Assembly: GCA_964481655.1 (NCBI GenBank)
Contig: CAYZVO010000009.1
Coordinates: 1 to 64,000, forward strand
Length of the DNA: 64,000 bases
Reading direction: 5' to 3'
Source of the DNA: CALDOK01 sp964481655
Lineage (GTDB): Bacteria > Myxococcota_A > UBA796 > JAFGLY01
A model generated the notes under the pieces. It made no database searches. It was not told the origin of the DNA and worked only from the letters and a program-made list of their open reading frames with translations. Below, one piece after another: positions 33,016-40,882 of this stretch (positions are counted from its first letter, which is position 1; each line of letters starts with the position of its first letter). The position numbers and the translations under genes were made by a program.

Positions 33016-34505
33016 TCCCCGACGAGCTCGCCCAGAAGATCCTGCGGCTGCACTTCGTGGAGGGCTGGAAGGTGGGCACCATCGCCCAGCAGGCCGGCGT
33101 GCACCACACCACCGTCTGCCGCGTGCTCGAGTCCAAGGGCATCGCCGCCCGGCTGACCCGGCGGCCATCGATGGTCGATCCCTACCTGCCCTTCATCGAG
33201 GAGACCCTGCGGCGCTGGCCCACGCTGCCCGCCAGCCGGTTGTACGGCATGGTTGTGGAGCGCGGCTACACCGGCAGTTCGTCGCACTTCCGGCGCATCG
33301 TGAGTCGCCTGCGGCCACGCCCACCTGCAGAGGCCTACCAGCGCCTGTCCACGCTGCCGGGCGAGCAGGGCCAGGTGGACTGGGCCCACTGCGGCAAGGT
33401 CACCATCGGCCGCGCCACGCGGCCCCTGTCGGCCTTCGTGATGGTGCTGTCCTGGTCCCGCATGACCTTTGTGCGCTTCTTCTACGATCAGCGCCTGGGT
33501 AGCTTCATGGCCGGCCACCAGGGCGCCTTCGAGGCCCTGGGCGGTGTGCCCAGGGTGCTGCTGTACGACAACCTGAAAGCCGTGGTCGCCGAGAGGCGGG
33601 GGGACGCCATCCGCTTCAACCCGACCCTGTTGGCCTTCGCCGGCCACCACCGCTACGAGCCCCGGCCCGTGGCCCCCTACCGCGGCAACGAGAAGCCCCG
33701 CGTCGAGAGGCGCATCCGCGACCTGCGCGCCAGCTTCCTGCTGGGCCGACGCTGGGACGGGCTGGATGAGCTGAACGATGCTGTGGCGACCTGGTGCCGC
33801 CACACCGTGGCCCAGCGCAAGCACCCCGACGACGGCACCATGACCGTGGCCGAAGCCTGGGAGGAGGAGAAGCAGCGGCTGCTGCCGCTGCCAGACGACG
33901 CCTTCCCGGCCCACGACCGGGTCGAGGTCAAGGTCGGCCGCACCCCCTACGTTCGCTTCGACAAGAACGACTACAGCGTCCCCCACGACCACGTCCGGCG
34001 CACCCTGGTGGTGCTGGCCACCCCCGACACCGTCCGCGTGCTGGACGGCGAGGCCGAGGTCGCCCGCCACCCCCGGAGCTTCGACAAAGGCGACCAGGTC
34101 GAGAACCCAGCCCACGTCGAGGCCCTGGTTGCATGGAAACGCAAGGCCCGCGCCGAGCGTGGCATCGACCTGCTGCGCCACGCAGCCCCGTCGAGCCAGC
34201 CGCTGCTCGAGGGTGCCGCCAAGCGGGGCCACAACATCGGGTCGGCCGTTGCGGCCCTGCTGCGCCTGCTGGACAGCTGGGGTGCCGAGGTCCTCGAGGC
34301 CGCCATCCGCGAGGCCATCGAGGCTGACGCCCTGCACGTCGGTGCGGTTCGCCAGGGCCTCGAGCGTCGCGCCCAGGCGGCAGGCACACCACCGCCGGTG
34401 GCCGTGAGCCTGCCTGACGATCCGCGGGTCCGTGACGTCCACGTCCGGCCCCATGACCTGGCCAGCTACGACAACGTCGGAGGGGAGAACCATGAGCAAG
34501 CCTGA
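33012..34505 (+). CDS. istA: IS21-family transposase IstA
   Basis: A 497-residue DDE recombinase. An N-terminal helix-turn-helix (about 10-45, WKVGTIAQQAGVHHTTVCRVL) is followed by the retroviral-type integrase core with the acidic residues in GQVDWAHCG, LLYDNLKAVV and NEKPRVERRIRDLR, and a C-terminal Mu-type beta-barrel region (YVRFDKNDYSVP). No frameshift or internal stop is seen, so it may be active. It overlaps the small ORF by four bases and istB by fourteen. Confidence 0.95.
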   Translation: MIPDELAQKILRLHFVEGWKVGTIAQQAGVHHTTVCRVLESKGIAARLTRRPSMVDPYLPFIEETLRRWPTLPASRLYGMVVERGYTGSSSHFRRIVSRLRPRPPAEAYQRLSTLPGEQGQVDWAHCGKVTIGRATRPLSAFVMVLSWSRMTFVRFFYDQRLGSFMAGHQGAFEALGGVPRVLLYDNLKAVVAERRGDAIRFNPTLLAFAGHHRYEPRPVAPYRGNEKPRVERRIRDLRASFLLGRRWDGLDELNDAVATWCRHTVAQRKHPDDGTMTVAEAWEEEKQRLLPLPDDAFPAHDRVEVKVGRTPYVRFDKNDYSVPHDHVRRTLVVLATPDTVRVLDGEAEVARHPRSFDKGDQVENPAHVEALVAWKRKARAERGIDLLRHAAPSSQPLLEGAAKRGHNIGSAVAALLRLLDSWGAEVLEAAIREAIEADALHVGAVRQGLERRAQAAGTPPPVAVSLPDDPRVRDVHVRPHDLASYDNVGGENHEQA

Positions 34506-35259
34506 CCATCGCACCCAACTGGCCGACCTGGGCCTGTACGGCCTGCTGCTGCACTGGGACGAGATCCGCGAGGCCGAGTGGCTACCCTGGCTGCTGCAGG
34601 TCGAAGGAGACGAGCGCCAGCGCCGCAGCCTCGAGCGGCGGATCCGCAACGCCAAGCTTGGCCGCTTCAAGCCCATGGCCGACTTCGACTGGGACTGGCC
34701 CAGGCGCATCGACCGCGTCCAGGTCGAGGCCCTGCTGCGCCTCGAGTTCATGAAGGATGCCGCCAACCCCATCCTGATCGGGCCCAACGGCACCGGCAAG
34801 ACCATGCTGGCCAAGAACATCGCCCACAAGGCGCTGCTGACAGGCAACACCGTGCTGTTCACCACCGCCAGCGACATGCTGGGCGAACTGGCCGCCCAAG
34901 ACAGCGCCAGCGGCCTGAAGCGCCGCCTGTCCCGCTACACCCGACCCAAGCTGCTGGTCGTGGACGAGGTCGGCTACCTGTCCTACGGCAACCGCCACGC
35001 AGACCTGCTGTTCGAGGTCGTCACCCGCCGGTACAGCGAGGGCGACAAGCCCATCCTGGTCACCACCAACAAGCCCTTCGCCGAGTGGAGCGAGGTCTTC
35101 CCCAACGCTTCCTGCGTCGTCACCCTGGTCGACCGCCTGGTCCACCGTTCCGAGATCGTGCAGATGGATGGCGAGTCCTACCGCCTGAAGGAGGCCAAGG
35201 ACAGCGCAGCCAAGAAGGCGAAGAAGCGTGGGGCAAAGCCAGAGGGCGGCGACCGCTGA
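34492..35259 (+). CDS. istB: IS21 transposition helper ATPase IstB
   Basis: A 255-residue AAA+ ATPase related to DnaC that assembles on target DNA and stimulates IstA. Walker A is GPNGTGKT, Walker B is LLVVDEVGYL, and the sensor-1 segment is ILVTTNKPFAEW. The ATG at 34492 follows GGAGGGGAGAACC; the frame extends upstream but that part overlaps istA. The C-terminus is Lys-rich. Intact. Confidence 0.95.
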   Translation: MSKPDHRTQLADLGLYGLLLHWDEIREAEWLPWLLQVEGDERQRRSLERRIRNAKLGRFKPMADFDWDWPRRIDRVQVEALLRLEFMKDAANPILIGPNGTGKTMLAKNIAHKALLTGNTVLFTTASDMLGELAAQDSASGLKRRLSRYTRPKLLVVDEVGYLSYGNRHADLLFEVVTRRYSEGDKPILVTTNKPFAEWSEVFPNASCVVTLVDRLVHRSEIVQMDGESYRLKEAKDSAAKKAKKRGAKPEGGDR

Positions 35260-35280
35260 CACATCGCGTGTTTCACCGCT

Positions 35281-35304
35281 GACCATCTTCCGCGGTCTTC
35301 ACCA
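35281..35304 (-). repeat. Right terminal inverted repeat of the IS21-family element
   Basis: On the plus strand this ends CCGCGGTCTTCACCA. One base later a mirror copy begins (TGGTGAAGGCCGCG), so two element ends appear to abut. Confidence 0.75.
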
Positions 35305-35319
35305 CTGGTGAAGGCCGCG
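35291..35319. repeat. Inverted repeat spanning the right IS boundary
   Basis: CGCGG-T-CTTCACC, centre ACT, GGTGAAG-G-CCGCG: a 12-bp-arm palindrome with one mismatch. It joins the IS end to flanking DNA and could be the scar of a second insertion or a terminator-like hairpin after istB. Confidence 0.55.
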
Positions 35320-35823
35320 CTTCGTCGTCGAGTGCCCATCAGGCGCGCAGTTCACCAGAAACAAGCGGTTTGGCCGGAGCATCTACAGTGGAATCTCCGC
35401 CACCGCGAGCGGGTGGAACGAGATGGAATGCACAGGGGTCTCCCGGGCCCTGGGAGGGGCCCCGCAGAGGGTCGAGGGGGAGCGCGCACCCCGCGACGAC
35501 GACACCCGGTGGAGTGGCGTGGAGTGCCGGGACCACGGACAGGGGCACGACCCGAAACCCCACGATGGCCGACGGTTGTCAGGGAGGCGCCGCAGCGCGC
35601 TGGCCACGGCCCTCGCACGCGTGCGCGCGTGCACGCGCGAGAAGAGAGAGTGGGCAGCCGGGCACGCCGCGCCCATCCACCCGGGCCTGGGCCCAGGCCC
35701 TGGGACCGGAGTGGAGCGGCCCCGGGGAGCGAAGTGGAGCGGCCCCGGGGAGCGCCGTGGAGTGGCCTCGAGCTTGCGCCCTCGCCCCGGGCTGAGCAGG
35801 TTGTGCCTCCCCAGGAGCCCGCA
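35305..35823. other. 519-bp repeat-rich intergenic region before smpB
   Basis: No convincing gene. It contains a 26-nt strictly alternating purine-pyrimidine tract at 35614-35639 (potential Z-DNA), the right copy of the dispersed GGGCCTGGGCCCAGG repeat from 35681, and a 23-bp tandem repeat. No clear smpB promoter could be assigned, and I saw no tmRNA gene here. Confidence 0.5.
35711..35773 (+). repeat. 23-bp tandem repeat upstream of smpB
   Basis: GTGGAGCGGCCCCGGGGAGC plus three bases, at 35711-35733 and 35734-35756, then a degenerate third copy beginning GTGGAGTGGCC at 35757. It is part of the dispersed repeat shared with the other flank of the IS element. Confidence 0.7.
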
Positions 35824-36288
35824 GTGACCCGCGACCGCGACCACATCCAGCAGATCTACCGCAACCGCAAGGTCTTCCATGACTACGCCATCGAGGACCG
35901 CGTGGAGGCCGGGGTGGTGCTGGTCGGGTCCGAGGTCAAGTCCCTGCGACAGGGCCGCGGAAACCTGGCCGACGCCTACGTGGTGTTCCGCGACGGCGAG
36001 GCCTGGCTCATCAACAGCCACATCGCCCAGTACCCGCAGGCAACCCACGAAAACCACGAGCCCCTGCGAGAGCGGAAGCTGCTGCTGAGCGCCCGGGAGA
36101 TCCGCAAGCTGGGCGCCAAGGTCCGCGAGCGCGGCTACTCCCTGGTGCCCATCTCGATGTACTTCAAGGGGGCCTGGGTCAAGGTCGAGCTGGGCCTGGG
36201 CAAGGGCAAGCGCAGGCACGACAAGCGCAGCGCCCTCAAGGAGCGCACCGACAAGCGGGAGATGGATCGGGCTGCGCGGGATCGTTAG
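35824..36288 (+). CDS. smpB: SsrA-binding protein SmpB
   Basis: A 154-residue partner of tmRNA in ribosome rescue. The GTG at 35824 has AGGAG six bases upstream; the open frame continues far upstream but over repeats. Motifs: NRKVFHDYAIEDRVEAGVVL, the tmRNA-binding GSEVKSLRQGRGNLADAY, SHIAQY...ENHEPLRERKLLL, and the basic C-terminal tail GKGKRRHDKRSALKERTDKRE that enters the mRNA channel. Length is typical. Confidence 0.97.
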   Translation: MTRDRDHIQQIYRNRKVFHDYAIEDRVEAGVVLVGSEVKSLRQGRGNLADAYVVFRDGEAWLINSHIAQYPQATHENHEPLRERKLLLSAREIRKLGAKVRERGYSLVPISMYFKGAWVKVELGLGKGKRRHDKRSALKERTDKREMDRAARDR

Positions 36289-36391
36289 CCCACGCCAGCG
36301 CCTCCGGTTACCTCCCGCAGCCTCTTTACAGGGCCCATCCAGGGAATACCCTTGGACCCTCGGGCCTTTGGCCTTCGCTCCAGGAGGACCC

Positions 36392-37774
36392 ATGCGTGCA
36401 GTGAAGATCGCGCTCCCCGTGCTGGCAGCCACCGCCCTCGTCGTCACCATCATCATGGGCGCGCAGGACAACCAGACCGGCATGCTGATCAGCGGCATCG
36501 GCGCTTGCTGGCTCACCTGCGCCGCCGTGATGGTCTGGGACCTGGGCTGGGGCCTGGCCCTGGCCATGGTCGCCGGCATGGGCGCCTCGCTCTACCTGGC
36601 CAACCAGCACCTCGCGGTGCTCTGCGGCGAGACCTCCATCTGCTCCGTGAGCGAGACCTTCGACTGCGACAAGGTCAATACCTCTTCTTTTAGTGAGCTG
36701 TTCGGAATCCCCGTGGCCCTGTACGGCCTGGGCTTCTACTTCGCCGCCGCCTACGCCCTCGTGATGCGGCGCCTGGGCCGCGCGAAGCTGGGCGGCCTGC
36801 CCCGGGTCCTGACCGTCGCCGGGCTGGGCTCGGTGGCCTACAGCGCCCTGCTGGCCTGGGTCTCCCACAGCATGGACACCTGGTGCCTGTTCTGCATCTC
36901 CATGTACGGCGTCAACCTGATGCTGCTGGTCGGCGCGCTGCTGGCCCTGCGCACCCCGGCGCTGCTGAAGCCCGAACAGGAGCCCGCGAGCGGCGCCTTC
37001 GCCACCACGCTGATGGGCATGGGCGGCGACCGCTCGGTGCCCGTCATGCTGGTCGCAGGCATCGTGGCCTTCGTGCTCTCCATCGCCATCTACAACGGCA
37101 AGGAAGCGAACCTGAACTGCGGTGGCGACGTCCAGGACCCCGCGTCCCTGGCCGAGTTCTACCACCTGCCGCGCAAGGGCACCGTGCAGCTGTCCGGCGC
37201 CTCGCCGGTCTACGGCGCCTCCGACGCCCCCTACCTGATCGTCGAGTGGGCCGACTACGCCTGCCCCTGGTGCTCCAAGGTGGGCTCCGGCGTCAAGGAC
37301 ATCGTCAAGGACAACCCGGCGGTCCAGGTGCGCTTCCGCCACTACCCGCTGTCCAACAAGTGCAACGAGTTCGTCGGCTCCGACATGCACCCCACGGCCT
37401 GCGAAGCCGCCCGCGCCACGGATTGCGCCCGGCAGCAGGGCCGCTTCTGGGAGCTGAACGACCTGCTCTTCAAGAACCAGTCGTACCAGGGCTCGGAAGA
37501 CATCCAGTTCATGGCCAAGCAGATCGGGCTGGACATGGACGCCCTGAACACCTGCATGGACGACCCCATCACCGCTGAGCGGGTGAAGACCGACATCGCC
37601 CACGCCGACGCGCTGGACATCACCGGCACACCGACCCTCTTCATCAAGGGCCTGTTCGGCGAGCAGTGGGTCCAGGTGCGGTCCCGCCCCGAGGCCATCA
37701 AGGCCCTGATCGAGGCCCACCAGGCCGGCGTCACCCTGCAGGAGCCCGGCCCCGCCCCCGCGAAGGAACACTAG
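36392..37774 (+). CDS. VKOR-DsbA fusion, thiol oxidoreductase
   Basis: A 460-residue membrane protein (ATG 36392, AGGAGG five bases upstream). The N-terminal half is a vitamin K epoxide reductase domain with at least four helices, a periplasmic loop with CGETSIC...CDKVNTSSFSELFGIP and the quinone-side CXXC in DTWCLFCISMYG. A further helix (about 215-232) leads to a periplasmic DsbA-like thioredoxin domain with WADYACPWCSKV and the cis-Pro loop TGTPTLFIKG. Such fusions oxidise substrate cysteines and pass electrons to quinone in one chain, replacing DsbA plus DsbB. Additional Cys residues in the DsbA domain (CNEF, TACEAA, DCARQ) may form structural bonds. Confidence 0.9.
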   Translation: MRAVKIALPVLAATALVVTIIMGAQDNQTGMLISGIGACWLTCAAVMVWDLGWGLALAMVAGMGASLYLANQHLAVLCGETSICSVSETFDCDKVNTSSFSELFGIPVALYGLGFYFAAAYALVMRRLGRAKLGGLPRVLTVAGLGSVAYSALLAWVSHSMDTWCLFCISMYGVNLMLLVGALLALRTPALLKPEQEPASGAFATTLMGMGGDRSVPVMLVAGIVAFVLSIAIYNGKEANLNCGGDVQDPASLAEFYHLPRKGTVQLSGASPVYGASDAPYLIVEWADYACPWCSKVGSGVKDIVKDNPAVQVRFRHYPLSNKCNEFVGSDMHPTACEAARATDCARQQGRFWELNDLLFKNQSYQGSEDIQFMAKQIGLDMDALNTCMDDPITAERVKTDIAHADALDITGTPTLFIKGLFGEQWVQVRSRPEAIKALIEAHQAGVTLQEPGPAPAKEH

Positions 37775-37777
37775 GGT

Positions 37778-38650
37778 ATGCCCCGCTCCTGGCTGCTGCT
37801 GCAGGTCACGGTGCCGGCAGGCCAGGCCGAGCGCTTCCAGGCCCTGCTGGCCGAGCTGGGCACCATCGGCGTGGAGACCCGGCCCGCCGACGGCGAGGAC
37901 TGGCGCGTACAGCAGCCCTGGGACAGCGCCCCGGCCCAGCCCCACCGCCCTGAGCAGGTCGAGCTGATCGCCTACTTCGACCGCGCACCCGACGAAGCCG
38001 AGCGGGTCGCACAGGTCGAGCACGCCGCGCGCTTCGTCCCCGAGGCCACCGTGAAGGTGGGCACCATGACCGAGGGCGACTGGGAGGAGCGCTGGCGCTC
38101 CACCTTCGTGCCCCTCGAGATCGCGACCGGCGTGGTCGTGGCGCCCCCCTGGGAGCCCGTCCCCGGCGCCCTGATCATCGAACCCGGCGCAGCCTTCGGC
38201 ACCGGCCAGCACCCCACCACCCTGGCCTGCCTACGAGCCGTCGCCCGCCACGCCCGGCGCGGCGACAGCCTGCTCGACGTGGGCTGCGGCACCGGCGTGC
38301 TCGCCCTGCTGGGCGCCAAGCTCGGGATGCGGGCCCACGGCGTGGACATCGACCCGGCCGCCGTGCGGGCGTCTGCGGCCAACGGGCTGCGCAACGACCT
38401 GCCCTGCACCTTCGACACCCGCTCGGTGCGGGTCCTGTCCGGAAACTACGACCTGGTCGTGGCCAACATCTTCGCCGAGGAGCTGCGGCGCATGGCCTGT
38501 GACCTCGTGCGCCTCACCGGGCGGCGCCTGGTGCTGGCCGGCGTCCTGGCGGACCGCGCGCACCTGGTGGAGCAGGCCATGGCCCCCCTGGCTCCCGCCC
38601 GCCGCGCGGTAGACGGCGAGTGGGTCTCGCTGGAGTTCCTGCGCCCATGA
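37778..38650 (+). CDS. prmA: Ribosomal protein L11 methyltransferase
   Basis: A 290-residue SAM-dependent methyltransferase expected to trimethylate L11. N-terminal substrate-binding part to about 90, then catalytic domain with the PrmA signature EPGAAFGTGQHPTTL, motif I LLDVGCGTGVLAL, GVDIDPAAV and the NPPY-equivalent VVANIFAEEL. It lies 3 bp after the VKOR-DsbA gene and overlaps rsmE by four bases; prmA-rsmE pairs are common. Confidence 0.95.
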   Translation: MPRSWLLLQVTVPAGQAERFQALLAELGTIGVETRPADGEDWRVQQPWDSAPAQPHRPEQVELIAYFDRAPDEAERVAQVEHAARFVPEATVKVGTMTEGDWEERWRSTFVPLEIATGVVVAPPWEPVPGALIIEPGAAFGTGQHPTTLACLRAVARHARRGDSLLDVGCGTGVLALLGAKLGMRAHGVDIDPAAVRASAANGLRNDLPCTFDTRSVRVLSGNYDLVVANIFAEELRRMACDLVRLTGRRLVLAGVLADRAHLVEQAMAPLAPARRAVDGEWVSLEFLRP

Positions 38651-39327
38651 GCCGGCGCTACCACCTCGGCGAGCTCCCCGCGCCGGGCCAGCGGGCGGTG
38701 CTGGGCAAGGACACCAGCCACCACATGCTCCAGGTCTGCCGCCACCCCCGCGGCGAAGCCGTGGTGCTGTTCGACGGCCAGGGACGCGAAGCCCACGGCC
38801 GCCTGGTGGCGGTGGAGCGAGGCCGGGCCGTGGTGGAGATCCAGGAGCGCACAGCGCCCTGCGCCCCCGCCCGCCGGGTCACCTTGCTGCTGGCCCTGTG
38901 CAAGCCCGCCGCCTGGGAGACCAGCCTGCGCATGGGGACCGAGCTGGGGCTCGACCACGTCATCCCCGTGCTCTGCGCCCGCAGCACGGTCCGCAAGCTG
39001 CGCCTCGAGCGCTGGCACAAGGTCCTGCTGGCCGCCTGCGAGCAGAGCGGCCGCCGTTGGCTCCCCACCATCCAGCGGCCCCTGGGGCTCCCAGAGGCGC
39101 TCCAGGAGCCCTCCCTGCCCTCCAGGCGCCTCCTGATGGCCCCTGGAGCCGCTCCCCTCCCCAGGCCCGACGTGGACATCGCGCTGCTGGTGGGCCCGGA
39201 GGGCGGCCTCACGGACGACGAGAGCGCCCTGACGCGCGCTGCGGGCTTCGAGCCCGCCGGGTTGGGCTCGCACGTGCTGCGGGTGGACACGGCCGTCGCC
39301 GCCGCCTTGACCCGCTACGGCGGCTGA
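38647..39327 (+). CDS. rsmE: 16S rRNA (uracil(1498)-N3)-methyltransferase
   Basis: A 226-residue SPOUT methyltransferase. N-terminal PUA-like domain with GKDTSHHMLQVCRHPRGEAV, then LLLALCKPAAWETSLRMGTELGL and the knotted SAM site LLVGPEGGLTDDE with LGSHVLRVDTAVAAAL at the C-terminus. The ATG at 38647 (ATGA with the prmA stop) is chosen over an upstream in-frame start at 38620. Confidence 0.95.
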   Translation: MSRRYHLGELPAPGQRAVLGKDTSHHMLQVCRHPRGEAVVLFDGQGREAHGRLVAVERGRAVVEIQERTAPCAPARRVTLLLALCKPAAWETSLRMGTELGLDHVIPVLCARSTVRKLRLERWHKVLLAACEQSGRRWLPTIQRPLGLPEALQEPSLPSRRLLMAPGAAPLPRPDVDIALLVGPEGGLTDDESALTRAAGFEPAGLGSHVLRVDTAVAAALTRYGG

Positions 39328-39394
39328 CAGGGGCCGCGGGAGGCCGACGACGATGTGCCGCGGCGCCTGCGGCGCCGTCGGTACGATCGGCGGC

Positions 39395-39424
39395 CGTTCT
39401 GGCCGCCGGAGGCCGGCCAGAACG
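39395..39424. terminator. Bidirectional hairpin between rsmE and a TadE-like gene
   Basis: Ten-bp perfect arms CGTTCTGGCC / GGCCAGAACG around a ten-base GC-rich centre, ending directly at the stop codon of the convergent gene. There is no T-tract. Confidence 0.55.
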
Positions 39425-39772
39425 CTAGTTGCTGGTGATGTAGGCGGTGACCTGGATGTTCACACCGCTGGTGCCGACGCCGTCGATGGAGGTGTCGCTC
39501 GAGGTGCCGCTGAACTCGAAGCTGGTCAGCCCGCGCTCGGCCTTCTGGTAGTCCCGGCCCTGCAGGGCGGAGCTCCCCGTGGTGCCCTCCGAGCGGCCGC
39601 CCAGGTACTCATCGCCGTGCAGGGCGTACTCCCGGGCGCGCATGTGGCAGTTGGCCGCAGCGAAGGTGATGGACCACAGGTAGTACATGGCGATGAAGAC
39701 CATCATCACCACAGGCATCAGCAGCATGACCTCGACGGCCGACTGTCCGCGGCGGCGACGCACGATGCGCAT
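39425..39772 (-). CDS. TadE-like pseudopilin
   Basis: A 115-residue protein with the TadE layout: basic start, RRRRGQSAVEVMLLMPVVMM with Glu at +5 of the mature helix region, one hydrophobic helix (about 12-35), then a small Ser/Thr/Gly-rich extracytoplasmic part. TadE-type minor pseudopilins are exported by Tad (type IVc) systems. It is the last of three such genes in a row, 15 bp after the TadG-like gene. Confidence 0.75.
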   Translation of the reverse strand: MRIVRRRRGQSAVEVMLLMPVVMMVFIAMYYLWSITFAAANCHMRAREYALHGDEYLGGRSEGTTGSSALQGRDYQKAERGLTSFEFSGTSSDTSIDGVGTSGVNIQVTAYITSN

Positions 39773-39787
39773 GGCTGGCTCCTGTTC

Positions 39788-40882
39788 CTAGTGCTTGAAG
39801 TAGGCGACGTTCCACATCTTGCCGAGCATGGCGCCGTCCATCTGGGCCAGGTCGGTGGGCGACGAGCCGCCCTGGAGATCCTCGTTCAGGCCCGCGAGAC
39901 GCGCCCGATACTCCTCGACGATGGCCAGATCCCGCTCCTTGTCGAGCAGCAGGCTGGCGGGCCCGGGGGAGTAGAGGGGGCCGATGGTCCAGTCGGCGTT
40001 GGGGTTGCCCGTCAGCGTCGGCCCGACGCTGCCCTCGTAGGGCTTGGCGACCGCGTAGGCGTAGAGCAGGTCGTCGCCGCCGGTGGCGGAGGCGCCGAAG
40101 TAGCCGCCGCTGTAGGCCACATCCAGGAACTGCTTCTGGGGCGCGCCGTAGACGCGTCCCTCGACCCAGATCTCCGGATCGGAGTTGTCCTTGTAGAACC
40201 ACCCGTTCAGGCTGTCCTGTGGGTAGTACAGGTAGGGGATGCAGCAGGAGCAGTTCGGGCCGGGGCAGAAGGTCAGGTGGGCGTAGTTGACCTGAATGGA
40301 GGTGGCCTGGTCGTAGTTCGCGATGGCCGGGAAGCTGCCGCCGCCCATGTAGTGGGTGGAGTAGCTGATCCAGTACTGGGTCGGGAAGGTCGGCGATCCC
40401 GGGATGGCTTCCATGAAGCTGGTCTGGGATCGGGTGCCGCTGAAGTTGGCCTCGGCGGTGCTGTAGCCGCGCTGGAGGGCCGGGGTCACCGAGGCGCTGT
40501 ACTGGGCCGCCATCACGAAGTTGAGGATGAGCGGATCGAGGGCCATCTTGCAGCCTTCGATGACGGCCTCGGCCACCGGGCTCTCGAACTGGCAGAGGCA
40601 GTCCACGTACGGAGACGAGCTGACCAGGGTGCTGCGGCACTGGGCCACGGTGTCGGCGATGATGCCGTTGAGGTAGACCAGGTTGTTGAGCACCTGGGCC
40701 TCGGAGTAGGCCGCCGCGTAGGTCGCCAGGTCGGCGGTGTTCTGCATCCGGATCTTGTCGTTGACGATGATCCCGATGTTGGTGGCCAGGGCCAGGAAGA
40801 TCACCAGGGTGAACAGGATCATGGCCACGAAGACCGCGGCCTGTCCCGCGCGACGGCGGACCCGGCGGACCAACCGACTCAC
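39788..40882 (-). CDS. TadG-like protein with N-terminal Tad domain
   Basis: A 364-residue protein. The N-terminus RAGQAAVFVAMILFTLVIF followed by NDKIRMQNTADLATYAAA is the Flp pilus-assembly TadG-like segment: one membrane helix plus amphipathic helix. The remaining 300 residues are extracytoplasmic, with a Cys-rich patch (FCPGPNCSCCIPYL) and aromatic segments, and match no domain I know. It overlaps the upstream TadE-like gene by four bases. The tadZABC machinery is not in the window. Confidence 0.75.
   Translation of the reverse strand: MSRLVRRVRRRAGQAAVFVAMILFTLVIFLALATNIGIIVNDKIRMQNTADLATYAAAYSEAQVLNNLVYLNGIIADTVAQCRSTLVSSSPYVDCLCQFESPVAEAVIEGCKMALDPLILNFVMAAQYSASVTPALQRGYSTAEANFSGTRSQTSFMEAIPGSPTFPTQYWISYSTHYMGGGSFPAIANYDQATSIQVNYAHLTFCPGPNCSCCIPYLYYPQDSLNGWFYKDNSDPEIWVEGRVYGAPQKQFLDVAYSGGYFGASATGGDDLLYAYAVAKPYEGSVGPTLTGNPNADWTIGPLYSPGPASLLLDKERDLAIVEEYRARLAGLNEDLQGGSSPTDLAQMDGAMLGKMWNVAYFKH

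Larger units (their letters stand above)
32058..35304 (+). mobile_element. IS21-family insertion sequence with two accessory ORFs
   Basis: About 3.25 kb. Imperfect terminal inverted repeats start TGGTGAA at both ends (32058-32081 and 35304-35281, 19 of 24 positions identical), with the TG...CA ends of the family. Inside, in order: a Zn-ribbon ORF, a 117-aa ORF, istA and istB, all plus strand and overlapping. The right end carries a second inward repeat (GGTGAAACACGCG, about 35257-35279) and the left end two copies of CTGRGCCACCC, as expected for the multiple transposase sites of IS21. No target-site duplication is obvious. It lies between the mraZ regulatory region and smpB and interrupts neither gene. 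Confidence 0.85.

Noticed and set aside
32868..34877. A 669-codon open frame antisense to istA and istB
   Set aside because: Antisense shadow of conserved transposase genes; composition is that of reversed coding DNA.
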